A stretch of DNA of 64,000 nucleotides from Hordeum vulgare subsp. vulgare (lineage: Eukaryota > Streptophyta > Magnoliopsida > Poales > Poaceae). The position numbers and the translations under genes are program-made. This document shows, piece after piece, positions 1-10,973 of this stretch. Location: contig NC_058519.1 in NCBI RefSeq assembly GCF_904849725.1, positions 25,899,267 through 25,963,266 on the forward strand, read 5' to 3'. The notes beneath the pieces were generated by a model. The model was given only the letters and a program-made list of their open reading frames with translations. It searched no databases and was not told where the DNA came from. Positions within the stretch are counted from its first letter, which is position 1. Each line of letters begins with the position of its first letter.

Positions 1-301
1 ATGGAGCTCGAGATCCCTCGCAGGTTGCTCTCGTCGTTCTGGAGCTGCCGGTCAGAGCCGCGTCGGGGCGCCACCGCCGACCCCAACTCGCCTCGCCCCG
101 GGCCGCACGACCTAGGAGGACCGGATCCGGGAAGCCTCGGCCAGAGGAAGCCGTCCCATAGCCTTCCCCGCCGGCCCTCCGCTACCAGCAGAAGTTGCCG
201 TTGACCTCCCGTCGCGGCCAGGTTCCCCTGGATCGATGGTGAGCAGGCCTGACAGTGGAGTAGCTTAGTATAATTAGCCCCCCGTTTAGCACAAGCACTT
301 G

Positions 302-367
302 TACCAGCGCAGCGGTTAGCTCTCCGGTTCCATCCCAGAGATCTGGGGTTCGAATCCCAGCTTTCCC
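302..367 (+). other. tRNA-like module A in Sukkula LTR
   Basis: A box A-like segment begins at 302 and a box B match (GGTTCGAATCC) begins at 347, 45 nt apart, the spacing of a real tRNA. The T arm (CTGGG, loop, CCCAG, about 343-360) pairs perfectly. A run of five T follows at 372. The acceptor stem does not pair, so this is a tRNA relic or Pol III promoter-like element, not a functional tRNA gene. Confidence 0.6.
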
Positions 368-446
368 ATGTATTTTTATGCTAGTTTCTGTTGACCTGCA
401 CCATGGTGTAATTCATCTAGTTTAAAACACTGATTTATATTAGGAT

Positions 447-521
447 GAGTGTGTAGCCGAGCTGGCTAGTGCACTTAGTCTCCACCCAAGGTATCCGGGG
501 TTCAAGTCCTACGTAGCTCTC
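447..521 (+). other. tRNA-like module B in Sukkula LTR
   Basis: Box A TAGCCGAGCTGG at 454-465 matches the consensus TRGCNNAGYNGG in full. Box B GGTTCAAGTCC at 499-509 is also consensus, again 45 nt downstream. A TTTT run follows within about 15 nt. The acceptor stem is poor (about 3 of 7 pairs). It lies about 150 bp after module A, and the same pairing and spacing recurs in the LTRs at 53.8 and 61.4 kb. Confidence 0.65.
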
Positions 522-3082
522 TTTTGCCATGCTTTCTTTTTCTCTTTTTTTTGCTCTCACACACACACTTAGATTCCCCGGCCGCTGCACTATGTTGCAA
601 TTCGACCTATGTTCCTTTTTTTCCTCCTGCGATTTCATCTTTAGCCTAGACATGCATGTTTGTAGGAGTTGTGATGTTGTACGTTTTGTAGATGCCACGC
701 TAGTTGCACGTTGTCCCTCTTTCGTCGTTCCCTCGAGACATGGGAACCCGGTAACCGGGATCACCCCATCTTATTTACCGTTCCCGCACGCGTTTTCAGT
801 TCGTTGGCACGATATCTCGACGAGTATCGGGATAGGTACGTTGCCGTGGCATCGTTTTTGTCTTGCCGACATAGTTCCCTTTTCGCTCGTCGTGGCGACA
901 TATGCTTCTTACCCTTCTTGCCGTGATGTAATGAACTTGCATGCATAATGCATTCATGGCATAATATATTGTGTTGCATGTCTCTTGTGCCGTAGCTCCG
1001 ATCTATGTTTCGCGTGTTACCCGACTAGGATGTCGTGTAGGACCATCGCTTCACCCCCTTGCCATGTTAACCACAATTAAATATTGCCGTGTAAATTAAC
1101 GGGAGTGAACTAAATAATTAAACGTGGAGTTTCGTCGATATGCAACCCGTTGCATATCGAGCTTCATTTAATGTGTAGTGTTTGCGTGAGGTGAATTGCC
1201 ATGCCATCCCTTGCATCATTGAACTGATCATGCATCATATTAGGTTGGGCATCATGTTGTGCATTGCGTGGTGAATATCTGTGTTGATATTTGTTTCCGG
1301 TTGTTCCGTCTCGATAGAGCTCCGCAAGCATGTCGGAATGTGAGGACCCGTTCGACTACGTTGGTTCGCCGACTTCTCGGAGTTGTTCTTCTTCCAAGCG
1401 GGATCTCAGGCAAGATGATCATTTCCCCAGATACCATTACTATCATTGCCATGCTAGTATTACCGTTTCTATCGATTATGTCTCGTTGCCTACCACATGT
1501 TAAATATCAGCCTCTCAACAATGCCATGAAAACCTTCAACCTGTTCAACCTAGCAAACCACTGAATGGCTATGTTACTGCTTGCTTAACCCTGTGTAGTG
1601 TTGCTAGTTGCAGGTGCAGTTGCTTCCATGTGATAACATGGGTCCCTTGTCATATCACCAAATTAAATGCTATTTAATTTAATGCACCTATATACTTGGT
1701 AAAAGGTGGAAGGCTCGGCCTTTCTAGCCTGGTGTTTTGTTCCACCTTTGCCCCCTTAGTTTCGGCTACCGGTGTTATGTTCCATAAATGAGCGCTCCTA
1801 ACACGATCGGGGTTGTTATGGGGACCCCCTTGATAAGTCGTTTTAGATTAAAGCTGGTCTAGCAAGGCCCAACATTGGTACTACATTTTCCCAACATAAT
1901 AACTTTGTTAATACTGAAAGCATAGGGCGTCATGAACCCGAGGAGTAATTTCACATAATACAGGAAGGGCCAGTGCTAATGGTGCTGGTCCAAAACAGAG
2001 CACCGTGCGGGGCCACCGCGAGGAAACTTGAGGTTTGGCACTCGTACGCTTCGCTTATCCGTAGTGTCCTGAGAACGAGATACGCGGCTCCTATCGGGAT
2101 CGTCGACACGTCTGTTAGAGCATATATCTCCATATGTGGTTTTGGTAATTGATGACAATTCCTATGGACTAATGGTTGCCTTAAGTTATATTTATAGGAT
2201 TTGTCCATAGGCACTTCTTGAAGTCCATCTGTTGGGTTCAAGGAGTTTATATGATGACCAAGATGTTATTCAAGGTATTATCCAAAGAATGGTCATAGAA
2301 ACACTAGGTCGATCAAGATCTCAGACAAAGAGTAAATCAAGATGATCAACACACAAAGCGTATAAGATGTACCGAGAGGGATCAAGTGATCCCATGGTAT
2401 GGTAAGCATTGTCCATTACGTGTTTGTGTACTAACCCATGGTCTTTGTGAGACTCCTGTGTGGGGGTTAGGTGTGCTTTCATTGGGCTTGCGTCAAAAGG
2501 AAGATCTCATACAACCCATGAAGGATGACGTCAAGTGGTGATCGTCATCAAGATTGTGGTGTGCAAGTTCAAGTGGATCAACACGAATATATCATTGAAA
2601 CATAAGCTAACAAGGATGTTGATAAGGACAACCTCATGTGCTAACAAGGACAAGATCAAAATAAGCATTCCTGAGCACTACATGCTTGATTCTTGTGGAT
2701 GTTCACATGGTGGACAAATGAAGATGAATACATAAGCTAGGCTTTCCGCATTGTGTATGGGAAAGCTACTTGAAGACTTCATCATGTCTTGCTTTCAACT
2801 TGAGCCAAGAAGGAACAACAACATCAAGCTCAGGTGAAAGGGCTAACTCAAAGGTATCAGTTCCTTTGACGTTAGTTGTGCGGAGTGATGATCAGCGAAT
2901 AAAAGTATACACTCAAGTATGGATCATCAGTACTCTTTTATGATTCTTGAGTCCTTAGGGATCCCGCACTATTAAGAGGGGATCACAGGTTTTGCGATGA
3001 ACTTGCTCAAACTACATCTTCACTTTCTGTTCAGACCACATCTCCACTGCTCTGCTGTTATCTGAAAACAGAACCAGTGCCT

Positions 3083-3615
3083 CGGACATCCGGCCTCCTC
3101 CGGACGTCCGAGGGCCGGACGACCGACAGCTTCGGAAATCCGGAATCCTATACCAGAGAAATCAGAGCCATATAACTCGGACTTCCGGCTCTCTCCGGAC
3201 GTCCGAGCCCCGGATAGCCGACCAGCTTCGGAATTCCGGAACTATGCACCAGAGAAACTTGAGCCACATAACTCGGACTTCCGGCTCCCTCCGGACGTCC
3301 GAGGGCCGGTCAAGGCTCGGACGACCGACTAGCTTCGGAAATCCGGAGCCCTGCACCAGAAGAACATGAGTTCTATATCTCGGAAATCCGGCTCCCTCCG
3401 GACGTCCGAGTGCCGGACGTCCGACACCCGTCGGAAATCCGGAACCTACCACCAGTAGAAGTTGAGATGTATAACTCGGATTTCCGGTCCTCTCCGGACG
3501 TCCGGTCGCTGTTTAATTCAAAATAGTTTCATTCGTATCTACAGGCCTCGGACGACCGACCCCTCGCGGACGCCCGGACTTCCGACAACTGTCGGACGTC
3601 CGGACCCTGTGTGAC
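3083..3615. repeat. Palindromic minisatellite, about 97 bp period
   Basis: About five diverged copies of a roughly 97 bp unit. Each carries the perfect palindrome CCGGACGTCCG(G/A) between CTCGGA..TCCGG motifs; unit starts lie near 3083, 3177, 3272, 3378 and 3475. The ORFs across it are by-products of the repeat. It belongs to the outer solo LTR only and is absent from the nested reverse copy. Confidence 0.8.
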
Positions 3616-3716
3616 TTAAAGTGTCCCCAACGGCTCTTTTTCTCTCCCCACTATAAATACCCCCCTCCCACTTCGTGAGAGGGTTGCCCAACACAGCCAT
3701 ATCCTCATAAGAACAC

Positions 3717-5126
3717 TGAAAGGATCGATATGGTTGGCTAGAGGGGGGGTGAATAGACAACGACCACTTTTTGATTAATCTTAGCAAGTTAAGGTAAACA
3801 CTATGCGGGTTCACAAATAATATGACAATGAGGTGAACCCTATAGAATCTAACAACGAGAGCTATTAAGACAACTAAGATATAGTCACAAGCAAAAGCAA
3901 ATACAAAGTAAAGGATAGAGATAACCACAAGTGGAACCGATGGAGACGAGGATGTGTTACCGAAGTTACTTCCCTTTGACAGGAAGTACGTCTCCGTTGG
4001 AGGGTGTGGAGGCACAATGCTCCCCAAAAAGCCACTAAGGCCACCGTATTCTCCTCACGCCCTCGCACGATGCAAGGTACCGTGATTCCACTATAGGTGC
4101 CCTTGAAGGCGGCGACCGAACCTTTACAAACAAGGTTGGGGCAACTCCACACAAAGCTCGAAGGCTCCCAACTAAACCACGAAGCTTCACCACAATGGAA
4201 TATGGCTTCGAGGTGACCTCAACCGTCTAGGATGCTCAAACATCCAAGAGTAACAAGATCCGCAAGGGATTGGTGGGGGAATCAACTTTTCTCTTGGTGG
4301 AAGTGTGGATCTAGGCCTTCTCACCCAATCCCTAGAGAATCAACAAGTTTGATTGGCTAGGGAGAGAGATCGGGCACTTTTGAGCTTGTGGAGCAACAAT
4401 GGAGCTTAGAGAGGTAAGAGATAGGGTTCCTCAGCTAGAAGAACCCTTTATATAGTGGGGGGAAAATTCAGACCGTTTTCCCACTCTCTGCCCGAGTACC
4501 AGCGGTACTACCGCTGTGCAGGAGCGGTACTACCGCTGGCTGCAGCGGTACTACTGCTGGGCCTCCAGCGGTACTACCGCTGACACCAGCGGTACTACCG
4601 CTCGCCCCTTGGTAGTGCACAAGCACTACTACCGCCGGGAAAGTCTTCGCAAAAGGGTCCGTCCACGAACTACCGCTAGGTAGGTGGAATAAAGCACCTG
4701 GAGTGGTACTACCGCCGACCAGGGGCGGTACTACCGCTGGCTGCAGTGGTACTACCGCTAGCAGTCCAGCGGTACTACCGCTGGGACCAGCGGTACTACC
4801 GCTGGGGACCATTTTGCAGAGATACTCAAGACGAATAAGCGAGGGCCGCTCCAAAAGATAAAGAAAGGGAGAATGTGAAGTGTGCGTGTGTAAAGATAGA
4901 TTCCACCCAAACCTTTCCACTACGGATCCCCTCTTAATAGTACGACTTTCCTATGACTCAAATAAAGAGAATCGTAGAGAGCGCCGTGCTTCCGTTCCAG
5001 AAGAGAGGAGACGTGTCGTCTTGTGCCGTTGACGAGTGTTACCTGAAACCTTGACACATATGATTAGTCCTGTACGGTACTGTCATCAATCACCAAAATT
5101 ACTTAGGCATAAACTATGCCCTAACA
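3717..5126 (-). mobile_element. Solo LTR of the same family, nested, reverse orientation
   Basis: On the plus strand it begins TGAAAGGATCGATATGG and ends GCCCTAACA. Its reverse complement therefore starts TGTTAGGGCATA and ends in TTTCA, matching the ends of the outer LTR. A perfect target duplication AACAC flanks it (3712-3716 and 5127-5131). It is 1410 bp, shorter than the outer copy, and has a different internal minisatellite. The G-rich stretch near 3740 mirrors the C-rich stretch near 6000 in the outer LTR, so the two copies form a large imperfect inverted repeat. Confidence 0.85.
4495..4805. repeat. Short palindromic tandem repeat (GCGGTACTACCGC type)
   Basis: Around a dozen copies of a near-palindromic 13-16 bp motif (AGCGGTACTACCGCTG) are spaced irregularly through 300 bp of the inner solo LTR. 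The long minus-strand ORF at 4468-4920 translates as Ser-Gly-Ser-Thr-Ala-Gly repeats and is a by-product of the array. Confidence 0.85.
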
Positions 5127-7211
5127 AACACATTTCCACCTCACACACATTTGCTCACTCCAAATCTTAGATCCCAAGAGCATTTGTGAGCCCCTTTGAG
5201 AGTTGTTCCAATCAAAAGATAGATCGTCTCCCTCTCCTTCTCTCAACCCAAGCTATTTGTGATTTGAGCAAGTTTTGAGCATTCCCCGTGATCTTGTTAC
5301 TCTTGGAGGTTGGAGACTCCTAGGCGGTAGGAGTTCTTCGGAGAGGAATCAATCCGTGTGATTTCCCTCGGAAAAGTTTGTGAGGGTTTGGAAGCCACCT
5401 CAAAGGCTTACCACTAGTGGTTGAGAAACGCCTTCGTGGTGTTATCTCAAAGGGAGAATAGGGTGAGCCTTTGTGGCGTTGGTGTGCCTTCGTGGTAACA
5501 TCCACCTCTCTAACGGTGACTAGCTTCCCTCCAAGGAAGTGAACATCGGGATACATCTTCGTCTCAGTGACCTTGGTTATCCTTAACCCTAACTCCTTAC
5601 TTGTGGTTTACTTGTGTTATTTGAGCATACATACATTGCATATTGCTTGTGCTCATTATATTGTGTTGGCCATTTCTTGTACAAGATTAATCATTCAAGC
5701 ATACCCTCTATATCCACACGTTCATACTTGCATCCCTTGATACATCGTGTTGATATAGTGTGATCTAGTATCTTGTGTTGTTCACCTACTTGTCGTGTGA
5801 TATAGAGCAAGTAAGTTTGTGTAACTTACTTGTGCTTGTTAGTAACTGTATTGTGTCCATCTTGGTAGATCGTGTTGTTGATACACGTTGCAGTGCCTAG
5901 TGCATTTAGGATTTGTGCTTGACAAGTACCCTCTTAGTTTATTTCCGCATTAGGTTCAAGCCAAATCTGAAGAAGTTTTTAAATAGCCTATTCACCCCCC
6001 CCCCTAGGCCTCATCGAGGTCTTTTCAACGCCGGGCGGCCTTGCTGGATTAGTTTTACCTTTGACGAGATATCTTGTGCATCGGGATTCCGGTGATGCTT
6101 TGGGTAATCTCAGAGTTGAGGTTTTCCACTAGGGAATCCGACGAGATCGCGAGCTTCGTGATTGAGGATTTCTATGCGGCTTGTGGTAATTTGTGATGGA
6201 CTAGTTGGAGCACCCCTGCAGGGTTAAATCTTTTCGGAAAGCCATGCCCGCGGTTATGTGGCAACGTGGAAACTTTGTGTAACACTGGTTCTAGATAACT
6301 TGAAGTTAACTTAATTAAAATATGCCAACTGTGTGCGTAACCGTGACTGTCTCTTTCGTGAGTTCTTTCTCCGATCGAGGACACGGTGGGGTTATGTCTG
6401 ACGTAGGTAGGTGTTCAGGATCATTCTTTTGTCATCAGTAGTTTACGTCCGTTATGCGTAGATCTTTCCCCTCTTATTTCTGGTACTCGTAAGTTTAGCC
6501 ACCAAATAAATGCTTAGCCGCTACTGCAACTTCACCACTTAACCATACCTCACCCATCAAGCTTTGCTAGCCTTGATACCTTTGGAATTGAGATTGCTGA
6601 GTCCCCTGTGGCTCACAGATTACTACAACACCAGTTGCAGGTACAGGTAAAGATTACTTGACGCGAGCGCGTTGATTGTTCATTTGGAGTTGCTTCTTCT
6701 TCTTCTTCTTCATCGATCTAGGATGGGTTCCAGGCCAGCAGCCTGGGATAGCAAGGATGGACGTCGTTCTTCTTTTGTCGTTTGTTTTCGTCCGTAGTCG
6801 GACCCTGCTCTTACTCTTGATGATTATGTAATGTACTGATGTGACTCTGATGTAGCTTCAGGCGAGTGTAAGCCAATTCTATATATCTCTTCTTTTCAGT
6901 ACATGTACTTGTAACGATATCCATTCTTGCGACACGACGAGATGCGCTTCTATCCCTGACGAGTCCCTCATGCCAAATTGAGGATAGGGTCGCATCTTGG
7001 GCGTGACAATTGCCCATACCAATGCTTAGTTGTCTTTCTTTGGTGGAGATGGTGGTGGTATTGTTGGAGTAGTCTGATCCTCCGTCTTCCAAGGCATAGG
7101 TGCTCCATCATGGCAGGATGAACGAGTCGCTGGAATCCTCAAATCTGCAGCCAACCTTATTGATTTAAATCTATATTCATACTCACAATTTTGGTTCTGC
7201 AGGTCATAGAT

Positions 7212-7544
7212 CTAGCCCTGAAGTTGGTCAACCCTGTCATAGAGCCTGTAGAGGTGTTTCCCAATGTCAATGGCATCCATCTTGTGATTGCTGGTGAACT
7301 CCGTGATCATCATGTGGTTGGCGTTGAGTCCACGCTCCACCATCCCTTGGCACTTGAAGACTTGTTGCTCCATTGCTTCGAGCCTCGTCTCCACGCTTCC
7401 GGTCTTCTTAGGCGCCTCAACATCACGGATGTGCAACATCCCCTCGCTCATCTTGATAGATTGAGGGTGTTTCAGCACTTCCGTGAGGTAGGGATTGATG
7501 ACCTTCTCGAAGATCTTGTCCTTAGGAGCATTTGGAGAAGTCAT
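7212..7544 (-). CDS. Accessory ORF downstream of Athila-type pol (110 aa)
   Basis: An uninterrupted 110-residue frame sits just 3' of integrase in element orientation, the position where Athila-clade elements carry an extra ORF. It starts MTSPNAPKD and looks largely helical and charged (a KTGSVETRLEAMEQQV segment, then MITEFTSNHKMDAIDIGKHLYRLYDRVDQLQG at the C-terminus in shorter heptad-like stretches), suggesting a coiled coil. No signal peptide or membrane segment is visible, so an envelope role is not supported. Function unknown. Because the surrounding pol is dead, it is probably non-functional. Confidence 0.45.
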   Translation of the reverse strand: MTSPNAPKDKIFEKVINPYLTEVLKHPQSIKMSEGMLHIRDVEAPKKTGSVETRLEAMEQQVFKCQGMVERGLNANHMMITEFTSNHKMDAIDIGKHLYRLYDRVDQLQG

Positions 7545-7824
7545 GATGATCTAGATCTGTCACACAAACAGGCTCGAAATGAAAACAGAGGAAAACTGCG
7601 CGATACGGAGATCAAAACCTTCGGGCGAATATATATTGATTTTTTCTGGACCAGAAGGAGTGCTCCGCAAGAAAACGGAGTCCGGGAGGCACACGGGGTG
7701 CCCACAAGCCCCCTAGCCGCCACCAAGGGGGTGGCGGCTTCCAAGCTTGTGGCCGCCTCGTGTGCTCTTTGGACTGCTTTTTAGTTTTCTAATTTTCCAA
7801 AAATTTGAAAACGGAGAAAATTTC

Positions 7825-9869
7825 CTATTGGAAAAGCATCAGAGTCCAATTTCTTACCGAAACAGACACCTCTTCGTTTACACGGTCTGAAACAGGCTGA
7901 TAAACATCCCTTATGTACTCCTGTGGAGTTATGACATTGATGATATTGGTCTCAACATTTATGGGAGTACTGGAGATATAATGCTTGATTCTTTGCCCAT
8001 TTACCACTCTAGGAAAATTTCCTTCCGTGTTATTGATTTTGATGGCACCAGAACGATATACTTCCTCGATAACATAAGGACATTCCCATTTAGAGAGAAG
8101 CTTGCGTGCGAAGAATCTTAAACGAGAATTGTATAGCAGGACATAATCACCTACATTGAACTCTCGTTTCTGTATTCGTTTATCGTGCCATCTCTTAACC
8201 TTTTCCTTGAACAACTTGGCATTCTCATATGCCTGGGCCCTCCATTCATCTAACGAGATGATATCAAACAACCGCTTCTCACCGGCAAGTTTGAAATCAA
8301 AGTTGAGCTCTTTGATTGCCCAATAAGCTTTGTGTTCCAGCTCAAGAGGTAAATGACAGGCCTTACCGTAAACCATTTTATACGGCGACATGCCCATGGG
8401 ATCCTTATAGGCAGTCCTATAAGCCCATAGTGCATCGTCAAGTTTGCTAGACCAATTCTTTCGAGATCTATTGACGGTCTTTTGTAGGATCAATTTGATC
8501 TCTCTATTACTCAACTCCACTTGACCACCAGACTAAGGATGATAAGGAGATGCAACTCTATGGTTGACATCATACTTAGCGAGCATCTTGCGGAAAACAC
8601 CATGAATGAAGTGTGAACCGCCATCAGTCATCAGATATCTAGGGACTCCAAATCTTGGGAAAATGACTTCTTTAAGCATCTTAATAGAGGTGTGGTGATC
8701 AACATTTTTAGTGGGGATAGCTTCTACCCACTTAGTGACATAATCCACGGCAACTAAGATGTGAGTATACCCATTGGAACTCGGGAAAGGTCCCATATAA
8801 TCAAAGCCCCAGACATCAAATGGTTCAATGACAAGTGAATAGTTCATAGGCATTTACTGACGCTTATTGATGTTCCCTATTGTTTGGCTTTCGTCACAAG
8901 ACAAGACAAACTTACGGGCATCCTTGAAGAGAGTGGGCCAATAGAAACCTGATTGCAATACCTTATGGGCAGTTCTATCTCCAGCATGGTGTCCTCCGTA
9001 GGCTTCGGAATGACACTTGTGCAAGATCTGTCCCTGTTCATGTTCAGGCACACAACGTCTAATAACACCATCTACTCATTCCTTATAAAGGTGAGGATCA
9101 TCCCAAAAGTAGTGTCTCAAATCAAAGAAGAATTTCTTCTTTTGCTGATAGGTGAAACTGGGTGGTATGTATTTGGCTACGATATAGTTTGCGTAATCAG
9201 CATACCACGGTGCACTATGTGAAGTGTGGATGACATTTAATTGCTCATCAGGAAAGCTGTCATCAATAGGTCGTGGGTCATCAAGGACATTCTCTAGCCT
9301 AGACAAGTTATCTGCTACAGGGTTATCAGCACCCTTTCGGTCAGCGACGTGCAAACCAAATTCCTGTAGCAGGAGAACCCATCTGATCAGCCTAGGCTTA
9401 GCGTCCTTCTTCTCCATAAGGTACTTAATAGCAGCATGATCAGAGTGAATAGTGACTTTGGAATCAACTATAAAGATCTGAACTTTTCACATGCAAACAC
9501 AACTGCTAAAAACTCCTTTTCCGTAGTGGCATAGTTTCTTTGGGCACTGTCTAGAGTTTTACTAGCGTAGTGAATAACATTCAACTTCTTGTAAACTCTT
9601 TGTCCTAGAACAACACCAACAGCATAATCACTAGCGTCGCACATGATTTCAAAGGGCAAGTTCCAGTCAGGTGGTTGAACAATAGGTGCGATTATCAAAG
9701 CCTTCTTAAGTATTTCGAAAGCTTCCTCACAATCCTCATCAAAAACAAAAGGAACATCCTTCTGCAAGAGCTGGTAAGAGGCCTAGAAATCTTAGAGAAG
9801 TCTTTAATGAACCTTCTATAGAAACCAACATGACCTAGGAAACTTCGTATACCTCTGATATCTGTGGGG
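7825..9869 (-). pseudogene. Gypsy pol: RT end, RNase H and integrase, broken
   Basis: Read right to left the region holds the end of the RT connection domain (SFLGHVGFYRRFIKDFSKIS), RNase H, the zinc-binding integrase N-terminus (two His and a Cys visible near 8880-9050) and the catalytic core. The three acidic core residues can be identified: D in GFDYMG, D in MTDGGSHF and E in GQVELSNRE. In-frame stops interrupt integrase at about 8854 and about 8532, where TAG replaces a Gln codon in HPQSGGQ. Further breaks occur near 9060, 9420 and 9780. It polymerises and integrates element cDNA in intact relatives; here it is dead. Confidence 0.88.
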
Positions 9870-10973
9870 TGATGCGTCTCCATCGTATCTACTTTTCCAA
9901 ACTCTTTTGCCCTTGTTTTGGACTCTAATTTGCATGATTTGAATGGAACTAACCTGGACTGATGTTGTTTTCAGCAGAATTGCCTTGGTGTTATTTTTGT
10001 GCAGAAATCAAAGTTCTCAGAACGTCCTGAAAATTTATGGGGAACATTTTTGGAAAATATGAAAAATACCTGCGCAAAGATCCACCCGAGGGGGTGGGCC
10101 AGTGGGCCACAAGCCCTGCCACCGCCACCCCCTGGTGGCGGTGGGCAAGCCTTTGGGGCCCACGTGGCTCTGCCGCCCCCAATCTCAGCTCTATAAGTTC
10201 ACATTCGTCCCAGGAAAAATAAAAAGAGAAGATTTCGTCGCGTTTGCGATACGGAGGCGCCGCCACGACCTGTTCTTCATCCGAAGGGCAGATCTGGAGT
10301 CCGTTTTGGGCCCCGGAGAGGGGAAATCGTCGCCATCGTCATCATCAACCTTCTTCCCTCTGCAATTCCATGAAGCTATTCGTCGTTCGTGAGTAATCTA
10401 TTCGTAGGCTCGCTGGGCGGTGATGAGTAGGATGAGATCTATCATGTAATCGAGTTAGTTTTGATGAGGATTGATCCCTAGTATCCACTATGTTCTGAGA
10501 TTGATGTTGTTACTACTTTGCCATGCTTAATGCTTGTCACTAGGGCCCGAGTGCCATGATTTCAGATCTGAAATTATTATGTTGTCACCAATATATGTGT
10601 GTTTTAGATCCGATCTTGCAAGTTGTAGTTACCTACTATGTGTTATGATCCGGCAACCCCGGAGTGACAATAACCGGAACCACTCCCGGTGATGACCATA
10701 GTTTGAGGAGTTCATGTGTTCACCAAGTGCTAATGCGTTGGTCCGGTTCTTTATTAAAAGGAGAACCTTAATATCCGTAGTTTCCTTTTGGACCCCGCTG
10801 CCACGGGAGGGATGGACAATAGATGTCATGCAAGTTCTTTTCCCTAAGCACGTATGACGACACACGGAATGCATGCCTACATCACATTGACGAACGGGAG
10901 CTAGCCACATATCTCTCCGTGTTATAACTGTTGCATGATGAATATCATCCAAACAAATCACCGACCCATTGCC

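Larger units (their letters stand above)
2113..6027 (+). mobile_element. Solo LTR (unclassified family), outer copy
   Basis: It starts TGTTAGAGCATA and ends GAGGTCTTTTCA, with TG...CA termini. It is flanked by ACGTC (2108-2112) and ACGCC (6028-6032), a target duplication with one mismatch. The uninterrupted Sukkula LTR at 55640-55660 reads straight across the site, confirming insertion. It holds a palindromic minisatellite (3083-3615) and is itself interrupted at 3717-5126 by a related LTR in reverse orientation. Without that insert it is about 2.5 kb. No internal domain or ORF remains, so it is a solo LTR left by intra-element recombination. Confidence 0.8.
1..7008 (+). mobile_element. Sukkula-type LTR, 3' portion, with nested solo LTRs
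   Basis: The stretch ends at 7008 with the sequence read just before the end of Sukkula LTRs (GATAGGGTCGCATCTTGGGC then GTGACA), the site of a known outward-facing Sukkula marker primer. Segments 1080-2107 and 6033-7008 align colinearly with 54660-55650 and 55651-56634 of the Sukkula LTR further right. The 3' third is very similar and the first kilobase much less so. The LTR is interrupted at 2113-6027 by another solo LTR. Its 5' end lies outside the window, so whether it is a solo LTR or part of a full element cannot be told. At 7009 the sequence changes abruptly into the 3' region of a minus-strand Gypsy element, the presumed target. No coding function; the ORF at 1-204 is a compositional artefact of GC-rich LTR sequence. 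Confidence 0.85.
7009..9869 (-). mobile_element. Athila-clade Gypsy element, 3' half
   Basis: Minus-strand remnant containing the 3' non-coding region, an accessory ORF, integrase, RNase H and the end of the reverse transcriptase. It continues at 20077-21545 on the far side of a solo LTR insertion (TSD TGGGG at 9865-9869 and 20072-20076). Athila-clade assignment rests on the pol sequence and on the extra ORF downstream of integrase. Its own 3' LTR would lie left of 7009 and is hidden by, or lost at, the Sukkula insertion. Confidence 0.85.

Noticed and set aside
1..204. 67-codon ORF at the window start
   Set aside because: It lies in the GC-rich leader of a Sukkula-type LTR; similar false ORFs recur in other copies and there is no family match.
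302..521. Functional tRNA genes
   Set aside because: Box A/B spacing and T arms are good but acceptor stems do not pair, and the same sequences recur inside LTRs.
4468..4920. Minus-strand 150-codon ORF with repeated Ser-Gly-Ser-Thr-Ala-Gly
   Set aside because: A direct translation of the palindromic minisatellite; it is absent from the related LTR.
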